Shown piece by piece: positions 1 through 5,809 of a stretch of DNA of 13,293 bases. Position 1 is the first letter of the stretch, and every line of letters begins with the position of its first letter. The DNA is taken from contig JAHRHW010000081.1 in NCBI GenBank assembly GCA_019100305.1, positions 1 through 13,293 on the forward strand. The letters are read 5' to 3'. The stretch comes from Candidatus Thiodiazotropha taylori. GTDB lineage: Bacteria > Pseudomonadota > Gammaproteobacteria > Chromatiales > Chromatiaceae. Made by a program: the position numbers and the translations under genes. Below the pieces are notes generated by a model. That model saw nothing but the letters and a program-made list of their open reading frames with translations, searched no databases and was not told the DNA's origin.

Positions 1-25
1 CAGCGGCGTTATCATTCGCTCATGT

Positions 26-50
26 AGAATGACTACACGACGCTCATTCT
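26..50. repeat. short inverted repeat beyond the left-most gene
   Basis: AGAATGA (26-32) and TCATTCT (44-50) form a perfect 7-base inverted repeat around an 11-base loop. It lies about 60 bases past the stop of the minus-strand 121-residue gene. No T-run follows in that gene's direction, so it is not a convincing intrinsic terminator. Nothing else is recognisable in bases 1-108. Confidence 0.25.
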
Positions 51-108
51 GCCTTTCTGGACACAATAACAGACCCAGCAGGGCGTATTGGATTCGTGTT
101 AACAGGCC

Positions 109-474
109 CTAATTGAGATCGTAAAGAGAGTCACGAAGATAACTTTTAAAATGTTTCATGACAGGCTTGGGGATAACTCTCTCCGCATAGAGTCTAAGCT
201 CATGGATCTGTTGACAGGAGATTGCACTGTCAGCATTCAGTGCGTCATCGATCTTCTCATGTATGGAAGGCTCAAATAGTGCTCCCTGCCTTTGTCTCAC
301 AACAGTGTAGATAGCCGTTATTGCCATCTGTTGTTCAGGTTGCATCTTGCACTTGTTATCAAGAATTTTCAGCATGACTGCAGTGACACAATCGATCTGC
401 AAAGGATCCAGAGGTGCTGTCTCGGCCCAGATAGCTGCTGGATGTGGGGTTTCAATAACAGGTTGCAGTTTCAT
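109..474 (-). CDS. hypothetical protein, 121 aa
   Basis: I do not recognise this protein. It is a soluble-looking, mostly helical 121-residue polypeptide with no signal peptide or membrane segment. Cysteines are scattered (near residues 29, 42 and 87) and form no metal-binding motif. It starts with ATG (472-474), preceded by only a weak purine-rich stretch (GGATAAG), and ends in TAG. It lies 35 bases downstream of the DUF3144-like gene on the same strand, so the two probably share a transcript. If the NifA-type site at 907-922 acts on this strand, this gene would belong to the nitrogen-fixation regulon. That functional link is inference from position only. An overlapping plus-strand frame (292-513) looks like a shadow. 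Confidence 0.6.
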   Translation of the reverse strand: MKLQPVIETPHPAAIWAETAPLDPLQIDCVTAVMLKILDNKCKMQPEQQMAITAIYTVVRQRQGALFEPSIHEKIDDALNADSAISCQQIHELRLYAERVIPKPVMKHFKSYLRDSLYDLN

Positions 475-509
475 AGCTTATCCAAATCAGGTATTGGCAT
501 GCAGAATTC

Positions 510-761
510 TTAAGACTTAGCCGTTGTGGAAAAATCATGCATACATTCCATCAACATCTTCCTGTATTGATCACAATAGTAATCAACCGCAGCCAATTGG
601 TTGTCTGAAACCCCATCCGATTCAAAAAAGAAGTGGGTATTATACCATGCAGCTGCATACATAAATGCCGCACTTAAAAAAGGCATTGCCCACTCTTCGC
701 TTAAATCGTTAGCCAGATGAATGAACTCATCAGCCACTTCTCTAAAGTCTGTTTCCTGCAT
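510..761 (-). CDS. DUF3144-like small protein
   Basis: This 83-residue protein of unknown function resembles the DUF3144 family as I remember it. The shared pattern is an N-terminal segment like 'ADEFIHLAND', a middle block 'AAFMYAAAWYN', and a C-terminal 'DYYCDQYRKMLMECM'. The family is short, soluble and helical, and no biochemical role is known to me. The open frame extends to a GTG at 768-770, but I chose the ATG at 759-761: a weak GAGTG lies a few bases upstream of it, and the family begins near 'TDFREVADEF'. It is first of two minus-strand genes, with the 121-aa gene 35 bases downstream. The upstream region carries a TGT-N10-ACA site (907-922) and only degenerate -24/-12 elements. Confidence 0.7.
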   Translation of the reverse strand: MQETDFREVADEFIHLANDLSEEWAMPFLSAAFMYAAAWYNTHFFFESDGVSDNQLAAVDYYCDQYRKMLMECMHDFSTTAKS

Positions 762-906
762 TGAAAGCACTCGGTAGAAATAACATCATCTGAAATTTAA
801 CTTACACATTTCATGCCAACCATGTTTGTTTGCTTCTGGATGAGATGACATCCAGTGTTTTAACTTCAGCTTGTAGTCAACCAACACTCCTTAAGTTACT
901 TCAAAT

Positions 907-922
907 TGTGGTAAATCATACA
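907..922. promoter_or_regulatory. NifA-type upstream activator sequence (TGT-N10-ACA)
   Basis: The plus strand reads TGTGGTAAATCATACA. The minus strand reads TGTATGATTTACCACA, which fits the fuller consensus TGT-N4-T-N5-ACA. It lies about 145 bases upstream of the DUF3144-like start, a typical distance for an activator site. It is about 245 bases upstream of the predicted SIR2-gene transcription start, which is longer than usual. A single 6-base-defined motif can occur by chance, but the location between divergent genes favours a real site. Confidence 0.45.
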
Positions 923-1014
923 ATAACTACCCGTCTGCGTGATCAATCCAACTTGGATGCAGTTACATGATCTTAACTGTGTAAATCAGATTCAGCTCAA
1001 ATCCATACTGAAGA

Positions 1015-1043
1015 GAATAATTATTTATTTAAATAAATTATTC
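1015..1043. repeat. AT-rich imperfect palindrome
   Basis: The perfect 14-base palindrome TTTATTTAAATAAA (1024-1037) is flanked by matching arms GAATAA (1015-1020) and TTATTC (1038-1043). Three extra bases (TTA, 1021-1023) sit on the left side only. It lies between the TGT-N10-ACA site and the sigma-54 element, where a bendable segment or a binding protein would help looping. It could instead be a repressor operator. Confidence 0.4.
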
Positions 1044-1133
1044 AGTTACATAACATTTCTAAATCACTTAACAAATTACTTTAAGAGTGTGCATGGCTAC
1101 GAGTGCCGCTATATTGTTCGCTCTAGGAGTGAT

Positions 1134-1149
1134 TGGCCTGTGTTTTGCA
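1134..1149 (+). promoter_or_regulatory. sigma-54 (-24/-12) promoter of the SIR2-like gene
   Basis: TGGCCTGTGTTTTGCA has GG at 1135-1136 and GC at 1147-1148 with exactly 10 bases between, as sigma-54 promoters require. The -12 half (TTTTGCA) is perfect, and the -24 half (TGGCCT) differs from TGGCAC at two positions. Transcription would begin near 1160, leaving a leader of about 27 bases that contains the ribosome binding site. This start site would also exclude translation from the upstream TTG at 1157. Confidence 0.6.
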
Positions 1150-1186
1150 CTATTAGTTGTCAAATCGATTTATCTGGAGGCTGATC

Positions 1187-2086
1187 ATGTCTGTTACGCA
1201 ATTATCGGAGCTTAAGTCAGGTGTAGAAAACGGTACAATTGTGCCCTACCTTGGTGCAGGTGGACTCAAAGGTTCGTTTCACTCTGATACAGGCGAACCG
1301 ATACCTGCAGACAGTGATAGTCTGATACTGGCTATGAATGGCGGCCGGCCAATGGCCCCTCGCTTGATGTATGAGTTCGCTCGTGCCGCTATGGATGTGG
1401 AGCTAAAACGAGGAAGAACAACAGTTAATCGCTTTCTTGACGATCTTTATGGCAATCAGTCATGGTCTCAATCACCACTGCATGCCTGGTTGGAAACGGT
1501 GAAGCCAAAATATGTGGTTGATATCAATCGTGATATCCAGTTACAGCAAAGCTATGCCAACACACCTCATATTCTGATACGAGGAATTTCCAGAGTTGGT
1601 GGAACAGATTACCGGTTTCGCATCCACCACCATGATGGCAACAAATATTCCGATGAAGAGATCGATCAGAGTGATGTTGATACAAGTCTGCCGATATTGT
1701 TCAAACCCATGGGCAGTCCTTTACCCGATTCTACCTACATCGCTTCGGATGCAGACTATGTGGATTACATTACTGAACTGATGGGCGGTTTTGCTATTCC
1801 TGACTTTTTAAAGTCCGAACGTAAAGGCAAACAATATCTGTTTCTCGGTTTGAGAATGAATCGAGATACAGAACGGATGGTTTTGTCAGATATCATCTAC
1901 GCAGCTGATCAGCCGGCTGGTTGGGCATTGATACCTGAACCTAATGACAAGGAACGACGTTTTTGTAAGAAAATGAACATTGAGATCGTTGAAGCAGATA
2001 TCGATTCATTACTAGGTACTTCGCTCCCTTCGTTGGCAAGCGATACAAATGACAAACAAGTGTTGGAAACGGATGCGATCTGCTAA
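1187..2086 (+). CDS. SIR2-like (NAD-binding fold) protein
   Basis: This 299-residue protein has the layout of the prokaryotic SIR2-like fold. A glycine-rich N-terminal loop (VPYLGAGG, residues 19-26) corresponds to the NAD-binding GAG motif. A VVDINRD segment takes the place of TTN-x-D. A 'LFKPMGSP' block aligns with the usual K-L-HG-S, followed by 'DADYVDYI'. A C-terminal 'YLFLGLRMNRD' resembles the final strand of SIR2_2 domains. The histidine that is catalytic in sirtuins and many SIR2 NADases is methionine here, so NAD hydrolysis is uncertain. There is no membrane segment. I chose the ATG at 1187 because TGGAGG (1175-1180) lies 6 bases upstream; the TTG at 1157 has no such site. It is followed after 35 bases by a small cysteine-rich gene. 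The sigma-54 promoter suggests expression under nitrogen limitation or nitrogen fixation. Its role is unknown. Confidence 0.75.
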   Translation: MSVTQLSELKSGVENGTIVPYLGAGGLKGSFHSDTGEPIPADSDSLILAMNGGRPMAPRLMYEFARAAMDVELKRGRTTVNRFLDDLYGNQSWSQSPLHAWLETVKPKYVVDINRDIQLQQSYANTPHILIRGISRVGGTDYRFRIHHHDGNKYSDEEIDQSDVDTSLPILFKPMGSPLPDSTYIASDADYVDYITELMGGFAIPDFLKSERKGKQYLFLGLRMNRDTERMVLSDIIYAADQPAGWALIPEPNDKERRFCKKMNIEIVEADIDSLLGTSLPSLASDTNDKQVLETDAIC

Positions 2087-2121
2087 GCTAGAATGACTTA
2101 AATCGTCTATCAGGTAGTATT

Positions 2122-2370
2122 ATGGCCACCTTTAAACCCTGCCAGGGAAAGAGTGCTTGCCGAGACAACGGTGAGGTTTGCCTCACTTGTGGGCGCAGTT
2201 TATCTGAAATCGTGCAATTAAGAACCCATTTGAAAGAGATAACCTCTTTGGCTCTTGAATATGAATATGAAAATATAGAGGAGTTTGCCCAGTATATTGC
2301 GCGCAAGGTCGAAAAAATGATTATTCATGAAAAGAGCGAGAAACCATTGGATGTTCAACTCAGTAAATAG
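2122..2370 (+). CDS. small four-cysteine protein, DUF1289-like N-terminus
   Basis: This is an 82-residue protein. Its N-terminus has four cysteines at 7, 13, 20 and 23 (C-x5-C-x6-C-x2-C) ending in 'CGRSLSEI'. This resembles the short DUF1289 proteins, which share a C-x2-CGR-T/S-x2-EI core and are suspected to bind zinc or an iron-sulfur cluster. The remaining residues form a charged helical tail (about 30-75), perhaps for dimerisation or partner binding. The ATG has only a weak upstream AGGTA. It lies 35 bases after the SIR2-like gene with no promoter seen between them, so the two are probably co-transcribed from the sigma-54 promoter at 1134. The convergent membrane-protein gene ends 100 bases further on. 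Function is unknown. Confidence 0.7.
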   Translation: MATFKPCQGKSACRDNGEVCLTCGRSLSEIVQLRTHLKEITSLALEYEYENIEEFAQYIARKVEKMIIHEKSEKPLDVQLSK

Positions 2371-2469
2371 ATGAGTAGATTACCTGTAAAACTGTCTATT
2401 CTGAGAGTTTCATCTCCCGAGTAAGCTGACAAGAGTGCAATATCTGATTCTGCACACGACTGTATGGTG

Positions 2470-3150
2470 TCACTCATTTGGCGATAGCCGTTCGCCAGCG
2501 TGATGCCTTTTCAGTTCTTTAGCTGTTGTGTAGAACATCATTGCCATGGCGAAGCTTGACACCATGCCAGCAGGTATTGCCAATAAAAACAACACAACTG
2601 AAGCCAGAAATACTCCTGCAATGATCGTACTCCATGAATAGAGTCTTAGATAGTTGTAATATGATTGGAGTTTAAGAAGCTTGATCCCATAAAGAACATT
2701 GACAACCCCCAATGGCACCATCAGAACAAAAAAACCTAACGTACTGACGCCGAATGAGTCAACCTCTTCCGGCATGGCATAGGAAAGTATCGACATTATA
2801 AGTGAAAGAATAATGGCGGCATAAATATAGTTATCTACAGAATGGCAAGCCAATCTGTGATTCAGCAAAAGCTTAAACATATACAGAAGGTATAGATAGA
2901 GTAGATTGTCTATCAGGCTTACAATATCGGTCGCTAAACGGTAGCTCTCACTATCAGGCACCACACCACTCATAAATGAGATTACCACCAGTGGAGGCGT
3001 GGCTAAAAAATAGAGAAGAGATAACCAAAACAACAGTTTCAATTTGGCATAAGTAAGCGTACTGCTCAGTAAGGAGGCTGGCAGCGCCTCTTCCTCGAAC
3101 AAATTGGCTTCTGGAGTTTTGTAAACGGAATCACTGTTTTGTTCATTCAT
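2470..3150 (-). CDS. six-helix membrane protein, unknown function
   Basis: This 226-residue integral inner-membrane protein has about six hydrophobic helices (roughly residues 38-62, 76-96, 107-126, 136-158, 172-192 and 190-210) and a hydrophilic N-terminus. Residues 10-17 ('YKTPEANL') resemble the short 'Y-x-P-x-A-x-L' N-terminal signature seen in several gammaproteobacterial membrane proteins of unknown function. I see no catalytic or transport motif. The start ATG has only a weak AAAGA upstream. The TATAAT at 3160-3165 (minus strand) is too close to a TTGACT to form a standard promoter with it. The gene stands alone, convergent with the SIR2-like pair on its left. Nothing ties it to nitrogen fixation except location. 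Confidence 0.65.
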   Translation of the reverse strand: MNEQNSDSVYKTPEANLFEEEALPASLLSSTLTYAKLKLLFWLSLLYFLATPPLVVISFMSGVVPDSESYRLATDIVSLIDNLLYLYLLYMFKLLLNHRLACHSVDNYIYAAIILSLIMSILSYAMPEEVDSFGVSTLGFFVLMVPLGVVNVLYGIKLLKLQSYYNYLRLYSWSTIIAGVFLASVVLFLLAIPAGMVSSFAMAMMFYTTAKELKRHHAGERLSPNE

Positions 3151-3450
3151 TCTTTAGAATTATACAGTCAATTTGTAGAGCAGTGATTAAATGATTATCC
3201 GATTGTTAGTCAGGCGAGACTGGAATGAGTAGATTGAGCGCGTACAGGGTAACTTATAACAGGTGAAAGGATAGCTCGAAGGTCTTCAAAGCAGACTAAA
3301 ACCAGACTAAACGCCTAACCATTCCGTTTCTTTTCGGAAGAGAACAGACTTTTGAGCGATCCAAGGTGTTTACTATTGAGTTTCTATTGTTGTCTGTAAG
3401 ATGAGGATTCATGAGGCAACCGGAACTCGACTCGCTACCGTCACTGACAT

Positions 3451-3477
3451 GACTGGAGAGCCTTGCCGTTTCCAGTC
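3451..3477 (+). terminator. possible weak hairpin terminator
   Basis: GACTGGA and TCCAGTC form a 7-base stem with a 13-base loop, followed by TATTTTC. The stem is short and the T-run is interrupted. No plus-strand gene ends just upstream, so this may be a remnant or chance. Confidence 0.15.
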
Positions 3478-3491
3478 TATTTTCAAATACG

Positions 3492-3704
3492 TTGATCACT
3501 TGCTACTACTCCTGGTGCTACACTAAAAAACTGATATTGGTTTTTGAGCAAAATCAACATCAATTGAATATTCAAAAAAGCAATACCTATGCCAACCCTT
3601 TTGAGTTATTGAAAGTTAAAGATTTATTATCAGAGAAAAAGCTCGAAAGCGGTGGATTTGTAAAGTATTTCGACAAAGGTTCTGGAGGAAAAACAGTAAT
3701 TTAG
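3492..3704 (+). pseudogene. possible gene remnant (about 70 codons)
   Basis: A 70-codon open frame begins only at non-ATG codons (TTG at 3492), has no ribosome binding site, and ends in TAG. Its second half (from about residue 30) reads like a real protein: an amphipathic, lysine- and glutamate-rich helix, then 'ESGGFVKYFDKGSGGKTVI'. Its first half does not look protein-like (several Cys, Tyr and Trp). One reading is the 3' end of a gene that has lost its start. Another is a spurious frame. I recognise no family. Confidence 0.2.
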
Positions 3705-3712
3705 GGTAGGTA

Positions 3713-3763
3713 TAGACTGTAGTCGCTGATAGAGTAATATTATGTAATCCAGTCTACTCTATC
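3713..3763. repeat. interleaved inverted repeats downstream of draG
   Basis: Two perfect stems interlock. TAGACTG (3713-3719) pairs with CAGTCTA (3750-3756), and GATAGAGTA (3728-3736) pairs with TACTCTATC (3755-3763). They share only bases 3755-3756, giving an a-b-a'-b' topology. They lie about 30 to 80 bases beyond the draG stop. No T-run flanks either stem, so this is not a standard intrinsic terminator. Confidence 0.35.
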
Positions 3764-3794
3764 TGAATCACTCAGACACTCTCACGAGTGCCAG

Positions 3795-4715
3795 TCAACC
3801 CGTTCCAGGCTGTTCAGCTGCCAGTTGTAGCAGTTTATCTGTTTGTGACTTGCAGCGATTCACAATGAAAGGGTCTAACCGTTTGAGCCATTTTTTTGGT
3901 ACGCCTCTTTGGCCGTATAACGCACCAGCGACCATCCCAGCTATTGCACCTGTCGTGTCTGCGTCTCCGCCTCTGTTGACTACATCAACAAGGGTCGATT
4001 CAAAGTCGTCATTGTCAAATAGGGCCTGAAATACGGCCTGCAATGTTTCAACGATATAACCACTGGGATTCTCTATCCGCCGATTATCAAAGCGAAATAC
4101 TTTGTGGCTATCAACCAGACGATCGGCTATTTCTCTGAGTCTGGATTTATCCTCTCCTTTCATGGCCGCAGCACACATCTCCAAAGTAGCCTCGGTTCCT
4201 GCGTCTGAAAGCGGATTGTTATGGGTAGTATGAGCCTGGGTTCGAGAAGCAACGATCAAAGTGTCCACTGACCCATTGACATACAGAATGGCTATAGGCA
4301 GTGAGCGCATACAGGCGCCATTGCCTGCATCATATTCATTCTCGTCAACCCATGGGCGACCAGTGTTCCTGAACTGTACAATACCCCTTCTAACCGTATT
4401 GCCAATGTCGATCGGTTTACTGCGCATCCAGTCACTGAACGATTCAGCCACTGCCTTGGCACTGACGCCACCGCTTTTTATTAATGCATCACCAAGAGCC
4501 AGGCTCATTTCGGTATCATCTGTTACCTGTCCAGGTTTCAAATGCAACCAGCCTCCTCCAGAGATAGTCTCATGCACGCCATATTGCACCTTGATTTCAT
4601 TCGGAGTGAGAAATTCTGTGGTGGCGCCCAGTGCATCGCCAATGGCCAGTCCCAGATAGGCTGAAAGTGCACGTTGAGAAATGTTGTTATCAATTATGGG
4701 TTTGTGCCCTGGCAT
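3795..4715 (-). CDS. draG: ADP-ribosyl-[dinitrogen reductase] glycohydrolase
   Basis: DraG removes ADP-ribose from the arginine of modified NifH (dinitrogen reductase) and so reactivates nitrogenase. It is a dimanganese ADP-ribosylglycohydrolase. Family signatures are intact: 'GDALGATTEF' (26-35, metal-site Glu34), 'TDDTEMS' (65-71, Asp66 and Asp67), 'AHTTHNNPLSDA', and the C-terminal 'NRGGDADTTGA' with Asp251, Asp253 and Thr254. The length of 306 residues is close to the roughly 294 of the Rhodospirillum rubrum enzyme. I prefer the ATG at 4713-4715, which has GGTG just upstream and matches the family's N-terminus. An ATG 15 codons further upstream (4758-4760) has no ribosome binding site. 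It follows nifQ by 133 bases on the same strand and may be read through from the nifB operon. The usual partner transferase gene draT is not in the window. Confidence 0.93.
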   Translation of the reverse strand: MPGHKPIIDNNISQRALSAYLGLAIGDALGATTEFLTPNEIKVQYGVHETISGGGWLHLKPGQVTDDTEMSLALGDALIKSGGVSAKAVAESFSDWMRSKPIDIGNTVRRGIVQFRNTGRPWVDENEYDAGNGACMRSLPIAILYVNGSVDTLIVASRTQAHTTHNNPLSDAGTEATLEMCAAAMKGEDKSRLREIADRLVDSHKVFRFDNRRIENPSGYIVETLQAVFQALFDNDDFESTLVDVVNRGGDADTTGAIAGMVAGALYGQRGVPKKWLKRLDPFIVNRCKSQTDKLLQLAAEQPGTG

Positions 4716-4848
4716 AATGCACCGTTTATCAATATTCGCTACAGACTGGTTAAGCAACATTTATTGCATGTTTGCAGTCAGGCTAACTGTAGCTGAATGT
4801 GATCAGTTTGGTCGCCGGGAGACTAACAGCCTGATTCTCTATAGTCTA

Positions 4849-5433
4849 TTAGTCCTCGGGACCAAAGCAAACCGAATAATCGGTGCAAGCTTCACAGCTG
4901 GGTGCACGACAGGTATATATTCCTTCTGTTTCACACAGCCTTTTATAGAGAAATTTCTTCCATTTCATATTTTTAGAGTTAAGTTCATATAACGGCGTGA
5001 AGTGATCCGCCATCAATTTGGAGAGGTCGGGACGACTCCAAAGTCCGAGATCCTGCCACAAATGATCCTTTCCAAGGCAGCCATAGATCAGGATTTCCAC
5101 CAACCAATGCTCAGATAGGCTCCTTTGGGAGCGATTGTTGAGTAATAGTTTACGCAGATCGTCCATCTCCTCGTCATTTCCACACATTGGAGGGTGATCG
5201 TAACCTAACAGGCGTTGTGGTTTTATGATTGGGAAATGGTGGTGAAGCATACGATGAAATTCAAGCTCACCCAAGCCTAGCCACTGAGGCAATACGCTCT
5301 GCCCATAGGCCCATGAAGCGATAATACGTGCCAGAACAGATTCCACCGCATCGTTCCGGTGCGAAGCAGCACCGATCAGTCTGCAATGACAAGAAGTGAC
5401 ACTATCACTGATCGGTGCTGCGCTAGACATCAT
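4849..5433 (-). CDS. nifQ: molybdenum donor for FeMo-cofactor synthesis
   Basis: NifQ is an iron-sulfur protein that supplies molybdenum to the NifEN/NifH assembly site for FeMo-co. The 194-residue product has the diagnostic C-terminal cysteine cluster C175-x4-C180-x2-C183-x5-C189 ('CRAPSCEACTDYSVC'). The conserved 'MKWKKFLYKRLC' segment precedes it, and 'PMCGNDEEMDDLRKLLL' lies mid-protein. Length is normal for the family. The start is ATGATG at 5428-5433. The first ATG overlaps the stop of the FeSII-like gene (ATGA), so translation is probably coupled. It is the last gene of the nifB operon. An extra N-terminal Cys-His-Cys is not a family hallmark. The A. vinelandii nifB-to-nifQ region has the same end point. 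Confidence 0.95.
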   Translation of the reverse strand: MMSSAAPISDSVTSCHCRLIGAASHRNDAVESVLARIIASWAYGQSVLPQWLGLGELEFHRMLHHHFPIIKPQRLLGYDHPPMCGNDEEMDDLRKLLLNNRSQRSLSEHWLVEILIYGCLGKDHLWQDLGLWSRPDLSKLMADHFTPLYELNSKNMKWKKFLYKRLCETEGIYTCRAPSCEACTDYSVCFGPED

Positions 5434-5786
5434 AGAGCCTCATATTCAACTACGATATCTTCATCCCTGGGAATGAACTGGCATGCAAGTCGCCATTCGC
5501 TTGGCAAATCATCAACGATCATTTTTTCCATCTCTTCCTTACTGATTTTGCCTAACTCCCTGAGGATCTTCTTCTCTTTCTCTTCAAGATGGTAGCCCAT
5601 TGGCTCTTTGTCACCGATGTATCTGACTCGAATTGCGCAGCTTCCACAATCACCATCACCACAATCGAAGTTGATTGGAATTTTGTTGGTTTTGGCAATC
5701 TTTAAGACTGTTTCCGTAAAACTACCGGCTACGGCATAGACAGTTTTATCCTTAAAATCTGGATTACTGAATGTAATTAATGGCAT
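5430..5786 (-). CDS. Shethna protein II (FeSII)-like [2Fe-2S] protein
   Basis: This 118-residue [2Fe-2S] ferredoxin has cluster ligands C42, C47, C50 and C102 (C-x4-C-x2-C-x51-C). The first part ('PLITFSNP...TVYAVAG'), the long helical insert between the third and fourth cysteines ('LEEKEKKILRELGKI'), and the tail 'RLACQFIPRDEDIVVEYE' closely match A. vinelandii FeSII as I remember it. FeSII locks nitrogenase into an inactive, oxygen-tolerant complex when oxidised. Of the two adjacent lysines said to matter for binding in A. vinelandii, the first appears conserved (K14) and the second is Thr15. The frame runs 23 codons upstream, but the start is the ATG at 5784-5786: AGGAG (5795-5799) lies 8 bases before it, and the extension overlaps the upstream ferredoxin gene. 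It overlaps nifQ by 4 bases. Confidence 0.85.
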   Translation of the reverse strand: MPLITFSNPDFKDKTVYAVAGSFTETVLKIAKTNKIPINFDCGDGDCGSCAIRVRYIGDKEPMGYHLEEKEKKILRELGKISKEEMEKMIVDDLPSEWRLACQFIPRDEDIVVEYEAL

Positions 5787-5809
5787 TTCAATAACTCCTG
5801 AAAACTTAT

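Larger units (their letters stand above)
771..1186. promoter_or_regulatory. AT-rich divergent regulatory region
   Basis: No gene is supported in these 416 bases. The region separates the minus-strand DUF3144-like gene from the plus-strand SIR2-like gene. It holds a NifA-type site (907-922), an AT-rich imperfect palindrome (1015-1043), a sigma-54 type promoter facing right (1134-1149) and a ribosome binding site (1175-1180). An 81-codon plus-strand frame (939-1184) lacks a ribosome binding site and overlaps the promoter, so I do not call it. Confidence 0.6.
3151..3794. other. 644-base stretch without a convincing intact gene
   Basis: This gap lies between the membrane-protein gene and draG. 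It contains a short tandem repeat of CAGACTAAA (3292-3300 and 3303-3311), an inverted repeat GACTGGA/TCCAGTC (3451-3457 and 3471-3477) followed by a short T-rich run, a possible gene remnant (3492-3704), and interleaved inverted repeats (3713-3763). I found no sigma-54 element or TGT-N10-ACA site in it. It may be the scar of a lost gene. Confidence 0.5.

Noticed and set aside
869..882. Second minus-strand GG-N10-GC for the DUF3144-like gene
   Set aside because: Spacing is right, but both halves (TGGTTG and AAGCT) diverge strongly from the sigma-54 consensus.
939..1184. 81-codon plus-strand frame
   Set aside because: It has no ribosome binding site and unnatural composition, and it runs through the AT palindrome and the sigma-54 promoter.
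1157..1186. TTG start extending the SIR2-like protein by 10 residues
   Set aside because: No ribosome binding site precedes it, whereas TGGAGG sits 6 bases before the ATG at 1187, and the predicted sigma-54 start near 1160 would exclude it.
2088..2306. 72-codon minus-strand frame opposite the four-cysteine gene
   Set aside because: It lies antisense to a better-supported gene and lacks recognisable motifs.
3292..3311. Tandem CAGACTAAA copies as a CRISPR or VNTR
   Set aside because: There are only two 9-base copies with no spacer structure, so chance duplication is likely.
3296..3499. 67-codon minus-strand frame
   Set aside because: It shows no family resemblance, has no ribosome binding site, and crosses the 3451-3477 inverted repeat.
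4778..4834. TCAGGCT/AGCCTGA inverted repeat as a nifQ terminator
   Set aside because: The arms are 43 bases apart with no T-run, too weak to call, and draG may be read through.
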